DNA of 64,000 nt from Microcoleus sp. EPA2 (GCA_020882975.1 JAHRFD010000001.1:104336-168335); one strand, 5' to 3'; shown: positions 8,725 through 18,194, numbered from the stretch's first letter. Notes: generated from the sequence alone by a model not told the origin. A program made the numbers and translations.

Positions 8725-10128
8725 CTATTTTGTCTGTTGATTAGTCGATCGCACCTCAGCATTCACCAGACCGATCGCCACAGAGATTAGTTCCTCAACT
8801 CCTGTAACGGGGAAAATCTCCGTTTTCAGGACGCTAGCAAGCTCTAAGACGGTCATGTCATCCAAAAAACGCGGTTCCCCTTGTTTTAGCATCACACTAG
8901 GCAGTAAGATGCCGTCTCCCAGGTCTTTTCCCTGCAAAGCTGCGAGCAAGTCTTGGCCTGTCAGCAAACCTGTGACAGTAATTTTTTGCCCCCAATAGTC
9001 GCTGCACAATGCTACCATCTTAACTTCTAAGCCGGGAATTTGATTGAGTCGTTGGGCGATCGGCTCAAAAGCTTTTTCTACAGCATTTCCGACTACCCAA
9101 ATTAATTTGCGCGCCGAATTAACTTGCAGCGGTTGCAGTTTAGCGAAAGCAGTTTCAAACTGTTGGATAAATTGGCGGATCGAACCCACACCATTACCAA
9201 TTTGGGGATAATCTGCATAGTCAGAGGCGATCGGCAAATCCAAACCTGCAATTAAAAACCATTCATCAGCCAGCCAAATACAGCGCGATTGAGAATTCTG
9301 CTTTTTCGCCGTTGTGCCTTTTTTACCTTGACTCAAAACAGCTTGAATTTTCTGCACTTGCGCGATTACTTCTCGCGCTTTTTCAGGTGTGACAGCGATT
9401 AGTTCATCTTCGGCTGGACGAAAGCGAGTTAAACCCACCGGCACCACAGCCACCGATGCAACCGTGGGGATATTTCCCCTATGAAACTTTGCCAAATCTA
9501 ACAAAGTCCGTTCTAAATGTTCGCCGTCATTAATGCCAGGACAAACAACAACTTGAGCGTGAATTTGTAGGCGACGTTCTTGAAACCATTTGATTTGTTC
9601 TAAAATTTTCCCAGCCCGCAGATTTTTCAGCAACCTAATTCGCACTTCCGGTTCCGTAGCGTGTACGGAAACATAGAGAGGAGAAAGTCGCATTTGTTCG
9701 ATTCTGTCCCACTCTTTTTGAGTAAGATTTGTGAGAGTGAGATAGCTACCATAGAGAAAACTTAATCGATAGTCATCATCCTTGAGATAGAGAGTTTCGC
9801 GCTTTCCCGGTGGCTGTTGATCGATGAAGCAGAAAGGACAGCGATTATTGCACTGAATCAGCCCGTCAAAAAGCGCTGTTTCAAATTCTAAACCTAAATC
9901 TTCGTCGTAATCTTTTTCGATTTCTAATTTGTGAACTTTGCCTTTGCTATCTAATACTTCTAGTTCGATAAATTCATCGGCGCACAGGAATTGATAGTCG
10001 ATTAAATCGCGGGGTTTTTCACCGTTGATGGCAAGGATTGAGTCACCGACATCAAATCCAATTTCGGCGGCGATGCTGTCGGGGATGACTTTGGTGATCC
10101 GGGCTGGCTTTGTTGATAATTCGCTCAT
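8725..10128 (-). CDS. DUF512 PDZ-radical SAM protein (cyanobacterial FeS oxidoreductase family)
   Basis: 467 residues, ATG start. Residues 10-60 form a PDZ-like domain (ITKVIPDSIAAEIGFDVGDS). An FeS motif Cys93-x3-Cys97-x2-Cys100 (CNNRCPFC) follows, then FIDQQPPGKR and a radical SAM-like barrel (LYVSVHATEPEVR, VVCPGINDG). The C-terminal third is the DUF512 domain (GNGVGSIRQF, VTGLLTGQDLL, DGILLPSVMLK). The family is conserved across cyanobacteria with no firm function known to me. It stands alone between the TolC and the FeS-fusion genes. Confidence 0.9.
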   Translation of the reverse strand: MSELSTKPARITKVIPDSIAAEIGFDVGDSILAINGEKPRDLIDYQFLCADEFIELEVLDSKGKVHKLEIEKDYDEDLGLEFETALFDGLIQCNNRCPFCFIDQQPPGKRETLYLKDDDYRLSFLYGSYLTLTNLTQKEWDRIEQMRLSPLYVSVHATEPEVRIRLLKNLRAGKILEQIKWFQERRLQIHAQVVVCPGINDGEHLERTLLDLAKFHRGNIPTVASVAVVPVGLTRFRPAEDELIAVTPEKAREVIAQVQKIQAVLSQGKKGTTAKKQNSQSRCIWLADEWFLIAGLDLPIASDYADYPQIGNGVGSIRQFIQQFETAFAKLQPLQVNSARKLIWVVGNAVEKAFEPIAQRLNQIPGLEVKMVALCSDYWGQKITVTGLLTGQDLLAALQGKDLGDGILLPSVMLKQGEPRFLDDMTVLELASVLKTEIFPVTGVEELISVAIGLVNAEVRSTNQQTK

Positions 10129-10310
10129 AATTTTGCACGACTTTTTTCAAGTTTGATAAATTATTTTTGAATTTATTTTTTTATTTTTGATTCTCAAATT
10201 TATCACAATTCAACCCTTTTGTCAACCGCGCCCTGCGGGATAAAAATAGCAGTTTGTGAAGTGCGATCGACTGAAAATACGCCAGCTTGAATCGTCGGCT
10301 ATAAATTATT

Positions 10311-12869
10311 TTAGTTACCCACGATCGCATACCACAAACTTACCATCAGACACAAACTCGCTAAATGCTGTGGCATCAAAGATTTCAGGGAGCGCTTGGC
10401 AATTTTTTGAGTCACAAATATCGTTACTAAAAATGCTATAATTAAAGTTAAGCCCTGCAAGAAACTAATCACCGCTGGATCGCCGACAAAACTCGGTAAA
10501 TCCTCTCTAATTTGTCCGAAAGTGGCAAAAGTTACGGGAATCAATCGGCCACCTTCCTGCAAACCCAATCGCCAATAGTGAGCCAAGCTCCCGCCCCAGA
10601 CTAGGGGTAAATAACCGTAAGCGAGGGAGACAAAGGACAGAGGTTTATAGGTAGTAAATGGCATGGTTTCTGCTTTTCCCAATTGATAAATTGCCTGCAT
10701 GACTGCGTAGGCGCTTAGGGGAATCAGGGGCGGAATAATTAACAGCGCGATCGAAATTCCTAAATGAGGGATAAATTGGTCTAAATTGATGCCTAGTCCT
10801 AATAAATCATTGATTTCAGGTAAGCGATGGAGATAGATGCCGCCTAATAATAGAAATAACAGGGCGACTTCATAACTGTGGGGAACATGGGTAGTCCATA
10901 ATTCGATGCCGGGGGGGCGTAGATTTAATTCTACCGATCGATGGGGGCAGGCTTTTAAGCAAGTCATGCACAAGACGCAATCTTTATTATCACTTAATTG
11001 GGCGGGATGGGAATAAATCGGACATCCATTAGTGGTTAATCCTTCTCCCAAGCCAGGGCCGCCTTTATAACACTGGTAGGTGGTACATTCAGCGGCACAG
11101 GTTCCTTGTTGGGCGCGGAGTTCGATAATTGAGAGTTTAGCAAATAAGCCATTCATCCCCCCGATTGGGCATAAATAACGACACCACAATCGTCGCTCAA
11201 AGATGAGGGAAAAAATTACTGCTCCGGCGGTGATAAGTAACAATAAACAACTGGATAAATAGGCGGTGTTTTCTAAATTCCACAACTCTTCCCACAGAAA
11301 TATGAGGGTAAATAGTCCGAAGAGAAACCAACCACCCCATTTTTCAGCTTGTTGGCGCGGCCATTTATGGAGAGTTCGAGGGAAAATTTTTAGCGATAGT
11401 TTTTGGACGATTTCCCCATAAATCATAAAGGGGCAAAAAGCGCACCACAACCGCCCAATCAGGGGAAATAATAATAAAATTAAGGGCCACCACCAAGCCC
11501 AAAAAATATTGAGGGCAAAATTATGTTGTCTATCTTGGGGGGCGACAAACAGGATGATTACCACCAATGCAAATATCCAACTGGTAAACCAATAATTCAC
11601 GCGATCGGGATACCAATCGCTCCGTAAAAATTGCCGAAATTTAGGATAGATATTTAATAAATTCAGCCGAAACTTTTGTTTCTTAGTTGCTTGAGCCCAA
11701 AACACTTCTTCCGTTAATACCTGATTTCCCTGTGCTTGAACTAAAGCGCGATCGACCATTCCTTCTAATTCTCGTAAGTTCCCTGGAAAGTCGTAGGCTT
11801 GTAAACGGCGAATAGCTTCCGGCGTGACTTGGGGTTTTTCTAATTTCTTTTGGCGACAAAGGAGGTTGAGATAATAGTTAACCTGTGCCTCTAAATCTGC
11901 TTTCCTGACCCGCAATGAGGGTACTTTAATCTTATGGTGTGTCAGTTTATCGAGCTGGGGTTGAACGCTTTCTGAAATTAAAATTATCCGAGCATTACTA
12001 GAACGCGGTGGCGGTGGTATTTGTCCTTCTTTTACTGCTAGTGTATAGGTTCCATCAGTTAATAATTGCTGAATTTGAGGGCATAATTGCTCTGGTAATT
12101 CTTGGACATCATTTAAAATTAATGTCCCTTCACCCAACCATTCCAAGAGTCCCGGTTTACCGCCCAAACGCCCGAATAATTCGGCTCCATTGGTTTGAAG
12201 CAAGGCACTTTTTAGCTGAATTACTGGCTCGCTGCGGCGATGAGAACCGAAATGAATTAAAGCGGCTAAATTATCTTTTTCTAACCCCGGTTCGCCAGAG
12301 ATTAATACGGCTCGATCGTCGCTAGATGCTGCGCGAATTTGTTGGCGCAATTTCACCGCATAACGGCTATTCCCAATTACTCCCCGTTTCGCCCTGGGTA
12401 CTAGATAGCTACGGAGGGCATTTTGACGCTCTCGCTCGTAGGCGATTTCTGTTTCTAGCTGCTCTAATTTCGTTGCTAAACGTTGGGTATAGGCTTCGGT
12501 GATGGGTGGATATGTTGCGAGCAAACTGCGCCAGCGATCGGCATTAATTACCAAAAATTGACATTCTGTCCGAGCGATAATTCGACTATCTGCTGGTTGT
12601 GAACGTTGGAGGGCGGATAAATTGACGATCGCCCCTGGTAATAAACTACTAGCCCACATCAAGCCCGGTTGTTTGCGCCGGTATCGATCGGCCTGTCCTT
12701 GCTTGAGGATATAAAGATTTGTGACAGGCGTGTCTTCGAGTACCACTCGAAATCCAGGCCCAAAGGTTGCCAGTTGTATTTCACTAGCGATCGCCTGTAA
12801 AATCTCGCGGGATAATATGCCTAATTCGGTGTTGGATTCTAGCCAGTTAATTAATGTTTCGGTAGACAT
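10311..12869 (-). CDS. Fusion: cNMP-binding domain + degenerate sigma-54-type AAA + membrane polyferredoxin
   Basis: 852 residues, ATG start. Residues 1-130 form a cyclic-nucleotide-binding-like domain. Residues 165-390 are an AAA domain of the sigma-54 activator type, with Walker A altered to GEPGLEKD (192-199) and Walker B to LILNDVQELP (250-259). The GAFTGA loop is absent: ELFG at about 230 runs straight to LLEWLGEGT. Residues 425-850 hold about ten membrane helices with two NapH/CcoG-like motifs (RLWCAFCP near 474-480; RLWCRYLCP) and a ferredoxin-type cluster motif CVLCMTCLKACP. Cyanobacteria lack sigma-54, so this is probably a redox-linked membrane protein with a regulatory head, not a transcription activator. 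Confidence 0.85.
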   Translation of the reverse strand: MSTETLINWLESNTELGILSREILQAIASEIQLATFGPGFRVVLEDTPVTNLYILKQGQADRYRRKQPGLMWASSLLPGAIVNLSALQRSQPADSRIIARTECQFLVINADRWRSLLATYPPITEAYTQRLATKLEQLETEIAYERERQNALRSYLVPRAKRGVIGNSRYAVKLRQQIRAASSDDRAVLISGEPGLEKDNLAALIHFGSHRRSEPVIQLKSALLQTNGAELFGRLGGKPGLLEWLGEGTLILNDVQELPEQLCPQIQQLLTDGTYTLAVKEGQIPPPPRSSNARIILISESVQPQLDKLTHHKIKVPSLRVRKADLEAQVNYYLNLLCRQKKLEKPQVTPEAIRRLQAYDFPGNLRELEGMVDRALVQAQGNQVLTEEVFWAQATKKQKFRLNLLNIYPKFRQFLRSDWYPDRVNYWFTSWIFALVVIILFVAPQDRQHNFALNIFWAWWWPLILLLFPLIGRLWCAFCPFMIYGEIVQKLSLKIFPRTLHKWPRQQAEKWGGWFLFGLFTLIFLWEELWNLENTAYLSSCLLLLITAGAVIFSLIFERRLWCRYLCPIGGMNGLFAKLSIIELRAQQGTCAAECTTYQCYKGGPGLGEGLTTNGCPIYSHPAQLSDNKDCVLCMTCLKACPHRSVELNLRPPGIELWTTHVPHSYEVALLFLLLGGIYLHRLPEINDLLGLGINLDQFIPHLGISIALLIIPPLIPLSAYAVMQAIYQLGKAETMPFTTYKPLSFVSLAYGYLPLVWGGSLAHYWRLGLQEGGRLIPVTFATFGQIREDLPSFVGDPAVISFLQGLTLIIAFLVTIFVTQKIAKRSLKSLMPQHLASLCLMVSLWYAIVGN

Positions 12870-12971
12870 CGCTTAGCATCGGCGAAAGCCGAATGGTGAT
12901 AGCTTGCTGTCGGATCTATCATAGCTTGTAGAAGTCCTCACGGCGCGATCGCCCTCCTCTCAAACGGTACA

Positions 12972-13661
12972 TTAGCCAAAAATTGTTTTCCAAGCAATAA
13001 TTGACAGGGCTAAATCGGCGATCGCGTGACTGATGTAACTAGCCCAAAGCGAACGATAGGTGAGATAACACCACGACCAAATTACCCCAGCTAGGAATAC
13101 TGCTAAGGAGCCTAACATCACTCCTTGCCACTGCGTATAAGCTGCTAAAACAATGATATGATGAAGAGTAAAAAATATAGCACTCAGAAATATTGATCCG
13201 GTTCCAGGTATGAGAATCTCACACTTTTTGTAGACAAACCAGCGCCAAATAAATTCTTCAATCAATGAGTTGATTAGTACAAAATAGCCTTGGACTATTA
13301 AAAAAAATATAGGATTGACCAGCCCCATTTGTTGCACCTTGGTTTTGGCATCAGCCGCATCGAGCCACTGTTGACCGAACAGCCAGTAAGTACCCATAAT
13401 TATCCCGAACATTAACAGTCCCAAAACCATGCCTACTAACAATTCTTGATATTTGGGTGGGGATAAATGCAGTTGGTAGCGATCGCGCAAAACAGACCAG
13501 ACGAGGGGTAAAAATATTAGCCAAAGTCCGCCCAATACTGAAATTATGGTTCCGACTATTCCGGGAGCAATAAATAAGGACATTGCTACACCAATGCTAG
13601 CGGCAGGAACTACCAGAATTAGAGCTAATTTCGCATTTTGGCGATCGCTATGTTCGACCAT
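12972..13661 (-). CDS. CPBP-family intramembrane glutamic protease
   Basis: 229 residues, ATG start, about seven hydrophobic segments. The three conserved motifs are present: EEFIWR (Glu135-Glu136, Arg140), FTLHH (Phe164 to His168) and SHAIAD (His212, Asp216). They form the active site of the Abi/CAAX-processing family (the Rce1-like type). In bacteria these proteins cleave or mature membrane or peptide substrates; the target here is unknown. It is in the same direction as uppP but 150 bp downstream with a hairpin between, so probably transcribed separately. Confidence 0.88.
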   Translation of the reverse strand: MVEHSDRQNAKLALILVVPAASIGVAMSLFIAPGIVGTIISVLGGLWLIFLPLVWSVLRDRYQLHLSPPKYQELLVGMVLGLLMFGIIMGTYWLFGQQWLDAADAKTKVQQMGLVNPIFFLIVQGYFVLINSLIEEFIWRWFVYKKCEILIPGTGSIFLSAIFFTLHHIIVLAAYTQWQGVMLGSLAVFLAGVIWSWCYLTYRSLWASYISHAIADLALSIIAWKTIFG

Positions 13662-13738
13662 GATATTGACTCCCGTAAAATTTCTATAATTATCAGGCGT
13701 TATAGATGCTTATTCTACCGATTTGGGAGCGACCAAAT

Positions 13739-13798
13739 AGCCTGTTACCACATGATGAAACAGGCTTTATGGCCTGTTTGTTTATTGTGAAACAGGCC
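13739..13798. repeat. AACAGGC hairpin cluster downstream of uppP
   Basis: AAACAGGC (13758-13765) pairs with GCCTGTTT (13772-13779) around a 6-nt loop, and the outer GCCTGTT (13739-13745) pairs with AACAGGCC (13791-13798). The nested structure can end the uppP transcript on the minus strand. The same palindrome type appears inside a coding region at 42556-42578. Confidence 0.65.
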
Positions 13799-13810
13799 GG
13801 AAAGTAGGTT

Positions 13811-14722
13811 CTATAATAATGATGGATCTTTCAATGCACCGCCAGCAAGGGCAGTTAAAATCGCTACACCAAAGGCCAGCCGATACCAGACAAAAATCCA
13901 GGTCTTCTGAGTTTGCAGAAATTTCATCAACCAGGCGATGGAAATATAGGAAAATATAAAGGATGAAATTGTTCCCACTATCAAAGCGACAACAGTACCT
14001 TCACCAACCCCTTCACCCAAAGCACTTTTCAACTCAACTAAACCAGCCAGAGTAATTGCCGGAATTCCTAACAAGAAAGAAAACCTTGCCGCCGCAGCTC
14101 TTTGTAATCCGATGAATAATCCTGCTGTCAGGGTAGAACCCGATCGCGAAACACCGGGAATTATTGCCATTGCTTGAGCTAATCCCATGATAATGCCATC
14201 TTTGACTTCTAATTTTTCGTAATCCCGTTGACGCTTGCCAGTTTTTTCGGCTATTGCTAATAGTAAGGACATGACGATGGAAGCAATGGCGATCGCCCCC
14301 AAACTCCGCAGTGGCGATTTGTCAAAATCTTTAACAAATATCTTGATTAACAGTCCAAAAAGCATAATAGGTATAGTACCCAAACCAATTCCCAGGGCCA
14401 TCCGAAACTCTTGAGAATCATAGTCAGAGCGGGTAATAGCTTTAAATGCACCAATAGTTATAGTTGTCAAGTCTTTCCAAAAATATAACAACACAGCCAC
14501 AATGCTGCCCAATTGAATTACACCAACATAAGCAACACCGGGATCGCGGCCCCAAAGAGCCACTGGAACTACCTTCAAATGAGCAGTGCTGCTGATGGGC
14601 AAAAATTCAGTTAATCCTTGGACAATTCCTAAAACAATCGCCTCAAATACACTAATTGGATCGGGTCCGGCAACATTAGCAGCCGGGGTTTGAGCTAGAA
14701 TTACGTCAAGCAAAGCAATCAT
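13811..14722 (-). CDS. uppP: Undecaprenyl-diphosphatase UppP (BacA)
   Basis: 303 residues, ATG start, about eight transmembrane helices. It carries the family active-site motifs GLTEFLPISSTAHL (36-49) and PGVSRSGSTLTAGLF (about 198-212). The enzyme dephosphorylates undecaprenyl diphosphate at the plasma membrane, recycling the lipid carrier for peptidoglycan and polysaccharide synthesis. A short N-terminal extension before the first helix is slightly longer than in E. coli. It is divergent from the thioredoxin-like gene at 14912, with the shared 190-bp gap holding both promoters. Confidence 0.95.
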   Translation of the reverse strand: MIALLDVILAQTPAANVAGPDPISVFEAIVLGIVQGLTEFLPISSTAHLKVVPVALWGRDPGVAYVGVIQLGSIVAVLLYFWKDLTTITIGAFKAITRSDYDSQEFRMALGIGLGTIPIMLFGLLIKIFVKDFDKSPLRSLGAIAIASIVMSLLLAIAEKTGKRQRDYEKLEVKDGIIMGLAQAMAIIPGVSRSGSTLTAGLFIGLQRAAAARFSFLLGIPAITLAGLVELKSALGEGVGEGTVVALIVGTISSFIFSYISIAWLMKFLQTQKTWIFVWYRLAFGVAILTALAGGALKDPSLL

Positions 14723-14911
14723 TTGTTGTCAATTCCTAGTTGTCAGTTCCTATTCGAGCTGAATCTTAGTGCCGATCGCAACTAAAAACATCTTAAAATA
14801 GGTAGTCAAGAACCAATTTAACCCACTGACCAGCATTTGCCGACATTTGCTGATAAAATTAATCGTGTTTTGCACGCTTTTTCGCCACTTTACAGCAACT
14901 GCCAACAAACT

Positions 14912-15523
14912 ATGATATTTTCCAACTACCAAAATTTAATTGCTACTATTGCTTCTGGCAAAAGCTGGCAGCGGCGAATCTTGTCTGCTAGTGTTTTAAC
15001 TTTGGCGATCGCCCTTAGCTTCATCCTGTTCATTAGCCCAGCACCAGCCTACGCAACTCTCACAGACGATCGCTTCGACGGTACAATTTTTGCCCTCTAT
15101 GGTGGCAACGGTTCCCTAGTCCCTCCCAAAGTCACGATCAAAGATTCTTTCAAACGCAAAAAACCAGTATTACTGGTATTTTACACTGATGATAGTAGCG
15201 ACTGCAAGCAATACGCTATAGTTGTCTCTAACCTCCAGGAATTTTACGGTCGGGCAGCCGATTTTATCCCTGTATCCATCGATTCGCTTCCTGCAAAACC
15301 AGCAGCAGAATTAACCAATCCGAGCCATTATTACGAAGGTTTTGTACCTCAAACAGTGATTCTCGATCAATCGGGTAAAGTTGTTTTTAATGCGAAAGGA
15401 CAAGTGCCCTTTGAGCAGGTAGATGATGCCTTTAGGAAAGTATTTGATTTGCTACCTAGAGACAAATCACTCCCGTTAAAACGGCGGATTGTGAACGAAC
15501 TAAATACTGAGCTATCGAAGTAG
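14912..15523 (+). CDS. Thioredoxin-like thylakoid protein (PSI accumulation-factor type)
   Basis: About 203 residues from the ATG at 14912 (MIFSNYQNLI); the frame extends to a less likely start at 14837. A hydrophobic segment (VLTLAIALSFILFISPAPAYA) acts as signal or anchor. A thioredoxin-like fold follows (KPVLLVFYTDDSSDCKQYA, FVPQTVILDQSGKVVFNAKG). The CxxC site is reduced to one Cys (DSSDC), so it is not a dithiol oxidoreductase. It resembles the cyanobacterial thylakoid thioredoxin-like proteins linked to photosystem I accumulation, an assignment from memory of the family that needs a homology search. Confidence 0.75.
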   Translation: MIFSNYQNLIATIASGKSWQRRILSASVLTLAIALSFILFISPAPAYATLTDDRFDGTIFALYGGNGSLVPPKVTIKDSFKRKKPVLLVFYTDDSSDCKQYAIVVSNLQEFYGRAADFIPVSIDSLPAKPAAELTNPSHYYEGFVPQTVILDQSGKVVFNAKGQVPFEQVDDAFRKVFDLLPRDKSLPLKRRIVNELNTELSK

Positions 15524-15701
15524 TAATTGGTTATTTGTTGTTGTGTGTTGTTGGCAGTACCCTGAGCGAAGGGTCTAAGGGTTATGGGTTATTAGTTATT
15601 AGTCAGGAATGAGCTATTAGCAGTAATCAGGAATTTGTGAGGAGCTGTCAATAACAAATAAACAACAGCGAACAACGAATAACCAACAACAAAATTCTTA
15701 A

Positions 15702-15745
15702 ACTCTCTCTTCTCTTCCTTCGCGCCTTCGCGGTTAAATCATTCC
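15702..15745. repeat. CTTCGCG...CGCGGTT dispersed repeat, single arm
   Basis: The sequence TTCCTTCGCGCCTTCGCGGT followed by TAAATCATTCC recurs as arms at 36889-36977, 45608-45730 and 58238-58290. It lies in the 358-bp gene-free stretch 15524-15881, which otherwise holds AT-rich simple sequence and presumably the promoter of the guanylyltransferase gene. Confidence 0.8.
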
Positions 15746-15768
15746 GATACAACTGGAATTTATCTAAC

Positions 15769-15821
15769 AAATAACCAATCACAAATAACCAATCACAAAT
15801 AACCAATCACAAATAACCAAT
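15769..15821. repeat. 14-bp tandem repeat AAATAACCAATCAC
   Basis: Units begin at 15769, 15783 and 15797, followed by a partial fourth at 15811. The array lies about 60 bp upstream of the guanylyltransferase start. It is too short and lacks spacers, so it is not a CRISPR. Confidence 0.92.
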
Positions 15822-15881
15822 AACCCTTGCATCCCTAAAGCTATCAAGGCAAAATAGATGTGAACTGTTTAACCTCAAATC

Positions 15882-16943
15882 ATGACCAGAACCTTAATTC
15901 CCGTGATTCTCGCCGGCGGTAAAGGCGAACGTTTTTGGCCGCTAAGTCGCAAGCAGCGCCCCAAGCAGTTTTTGAGTCTCGATGGTAGCGGTAAGAGTTT
16001 GCTGCAAGCTACTGCTGAAAGACTATTAACATTAGGTAACGGCTGGGAAGATTTGTGGGTAGTAACATCAGAAATGTTGGCCGATGGTGTGCGAGAACAG
16101 TTACCGCTGCTACCTCCTGAGAATTTGCTGGCGGAACCGGAGGGGAGGGATACTGCGCCCGCGGTGGCTTGGACGGCTATAGAAACGGCTAAGCGTTACG
16201 GTGAGGATGCGGTTGTCGGGTTTTTCCCCGCGGATCACTGGATTGGGGAACCGGAGGAGTTTGAGAAGACTTTGGCCGCGGCGGCGGATTTGGCGAAAAA
16301 TCAGGATGCGATCGCCACTTTGGGAGTCAAACCGAGTTATGCTTCCACTGGCTACGGCTACATCGAACAAGGGGAGGAAATCGGCAGTTTTGGCGGTTTT
16401 CCGGCGTACCGCGTCGCCCGGTTTACCGAAAAGCCCGATCGCGCCACCGCTGAGGAATTTGTAGCCAGCGGCAAATTTAGTTGGAATGGCGGAATTTTTG
16501 TATTTCGAGTTGGCACTGTCTTGACAGAATTGCGAAATTATGTACCGGAAATGATGGCTGCTTTGGAGGCAAAAGGGGCCCAGGCTTACTCAGAATTGCC
16601 GAAAATTAGCATTGATTATGCGCTGATGGAAAAGACGCAAAAAGCTTGTGTTTTGCCTGTAGGATTTAGTTGGGACGATTTGGGAGATTGGAATGCGATC
16701 GCCCGTTTGCTGCAAGGAGACAAACCGAATGTCGAATTAGCAAAACACGTCGGCATTGATACCAAAGGAGGCATTTTCTATGCAGCGGATGAGAATGAAG
16801 TCATTGTCACCATTGGTTTAGAAGATGTGGTAGTTGTCAGAGATGGCAATGTGACTTTGATTGTGAAAAAAGAGAGAACCCAGGAGATTAAACAAGTAAT
16901 CAAAGTATTGGGAGAAGATGAGAAATTGCAAAATTTGCTGTAA
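15882..16943 (+). CDS. manC: Mannose-1-phosphate guanylyltransferase (GDP-mannose pyrophosphorylase)
   Basis: 353 residues, ATG start. The nucleotidyltransferase signature LAGGKGERFWPLSRK is at residues 10-24, followed by PKQF. FPADHWIG, FTEKPD, WNGGIFVFR and SIDYALMEK occur in the expected order, ending with GFSWDDLGDW. The length equals the short single-domain GMP family; the isomerase cupin of bifunctional ManC is absent. It makes GDP-mannose from mannose-1-phosphate and GTP, feeding exopolysaccharide, GDP-fucose and glycosylation. The gene stands alone, divergent in neighbourhood from the protease cluster. Confidence 0.93.
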   Translation: MTRTLIPVILAGGKGERFWPLSRKQRPKQFLSLDGSGKSLLQATAERLLTLGNGWEDLWVVTSEMLADGVREQLPLLPPENLLAEPEGRDTAPAVAWTAIETAKRYGEDAVVGFFPADHWIGEPEEFEKTLAAAADLAKNQDAIATLGVKPSYASTGYGYIEQGEEIGSFGGFPAYRVARFTEKPDRATAEEFVASGKFSWNGGIFVFRVGTVLTELRNYVPEMMAALEAKGAQAYSELPKISIDYALMEKTQKACVLPVGFSWDDLGDWNAIARLLQGDKPNVELAKHVGIDTKGGIFYAADENEVIVTIGLEDVVVVRDGNVTLIVKKERTQEIKQVIKVLGEDEKLQNLL

Positions 16944-16961
16944 CGACTGAGACGACGATAT

Positions 16962-17030
16962 CAGAAACCCGTTTTCTTCATAAATTTTTCGTTATCTAAC
17001 GCAAAAATTGTAGAAACCGGGTTTCTCGCC
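16962..17030. repeat. GAAACC..GGGTTTC repeat, same family as 24122-24310
   Basis: AGAAACCCGTTTTCTTCATA with the following TTTTTCGTTATCTAACGC and GTAGAAACCGGGTTTCTCGC matches, with a few changes, the 84-bp unit at 24122-24310. It lies between the convergent guanylyltransferase and protease genes and may act as terminator. Confidence 0.82.
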
Positions 17031-17114
17031 TGCGGGCGCGGGCAATATTTACCCTTTAGTTAGTGTTATTTTTTCAGGGTGTTATATATAGTGTGGGGAT
17101 TCTCATCTGTTTAG

Positions 17115-18194
17115 CTAAAGCTGAGTGCAATTTTTAGCAGCAGCAGCCTGTTGTCGCATCAGGTTAGCAGTGTTACAAGCAGATTGAGATACTCTTAAAT
17201 TAGATTTCCCAACGCCATGAGCCAACAACTGAGATGGTGGCTCTAAACTAATATCTTTAGGTTGTTTCTCTGCCATTTTCTTGGAAAACTGTGGCGCTGA
17301 TTCCAGAAACTTTTCGATGGGAATTCCCCAACTCGATCGCACCATTAATTCCCGCATCGGTTCACAGGGTTTCGATCCATCCTGAAACACATAAGGATCT
17401 CCCCAAAGCGGATAAGCGTGCATTCCGTTGACAGCTACCACCTCACCAGCCAAATTCAGCACAGGACCACCGCTCATCCCTTTTTCAATCTGATTGTCAT
17501 AACCCAGTTGATAGCCATCTTCGAGGGATTTTTCAGGTATGAGCGATACTCGTCCGGTAGTGAATTTCCATCCGGCTCGATCTGACTTTTTAACTTCAGC
17601 AGGAAACCCAGCAGCATATACTTTATCCCCTTCTTTAACCATTGCAGAACTTCCCAATATACCTATTGTGTAGTCGGATTTGGTACTGGTAAATTGCAAC
17701 ATTGCTAAATCTTTCCCGGCAAATTGAGTTGGCAAAAATCTGGTAGCAGAGTGAATTTTACCGTCGGGAGTTTGGATGCGATAGGTTTCCCCTGACTGCA
17801 ATACATGATCGTTCGTAATCACAGTATAAACTCGATCTTGACGCTGAATGATAATCCCGGAACCCCAATTATCCCCCGAAAACACTTTCACAGTAATTGA
17901 ACGAGCTTTCTGAAACATCGCTGTTTTGGCTAAATCTTCCGCCCTCTGGGGAAGCGGTTGTTTCTGGTTCTCCCGTGACAATGGTTTGACTGTTTTTCCC
18001 GGCAAATTTAGTGGTTGAGCCGCTAGTGAATTCACAGGGAGTTTTGTGAGTTGAACTTTCGATTCTTGAGGTTGCAGTGCTGCATCTGTGCGGACAATTT
18101 CTGTCCCAGAAAAACCTCGACTGTGTACTTGAATGGCTACTCCGGTTAAGATACCAGTAGTACAGCTAAAAATTACTAGGGAAAGCCAATTCAT
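17115..18194 (-). CDS. Membrane-anchored trypsin-like serine protease
   Basis: 359 residues from ATG 18192-18194, which follows a TTG that the frame would also allow. Residues 2-22 form a signal or anchor helix. A Pro/Gln linker to about 95 is followed by an S1/S46-type chymotrypsin fold: NDHVLQSG (catalytic His near 130), GKDLAMLQF (Asp near 162) and EKGMSGGPVLN (Ser near 241). All triad residues are present, so it should be active outside the plasma membrane. The C-terminal 70 residues hold two Cys (in ACNTANL and NCTQL) that may form a disulphide. It is the last gene of the minus-strand run starting at 32422. Confidence 0.87.
   Translation of the reverse strand: MNWLSLVIFSCTTGILTGVAIQVHSRGFSGTEIVRTDAALQPQESKVQLTKLPVNSLAAQPLNLPGKTVKPLSRENQKQPLPQRAEDLAKTAMFQKARSITVKVFSGDNWGSGIIIQRQDRVYTVITNDHVLQSGETYRIQTPDGKIHSATRFLPTQFAGKDLAMLQFTSTKSDYTIGILGSSAMVKEGDKVYAAGFPAEVKKSDRAGWKFTTGRVSLIPEKSLEDGYQLGYDNQIEKGMSGGPVLNLAGEVVAVNGMHAYPLWGDPYVFQDGSKPCEPMRELMVRSSWGIPIEKFLESAPQFSKKMAEKQPKDISLEPPSQLLAHGVGKSNLRVSQSACNTANLMRQQAAAAKNCTQL

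Noticed and set aside
10311-12869. Reading the fusion as a sigma-54 transcription activator
   Set aside because: GAFTGA loop is missing and Walker residues are altered, and cyanobacteria lack sigma-54.
14837-14911. Upstream start for the thioredoxin-like protein
   Set aside because: The ATG at 14912 gives a normal signal/anchor; upstream residues overlap the promoter region shared with uppP.
15769-15821. CRISPR-like tandem array
   Set aside because: Units are directly adjacent, 14 bp long and without spacers; no cas genes in the window.
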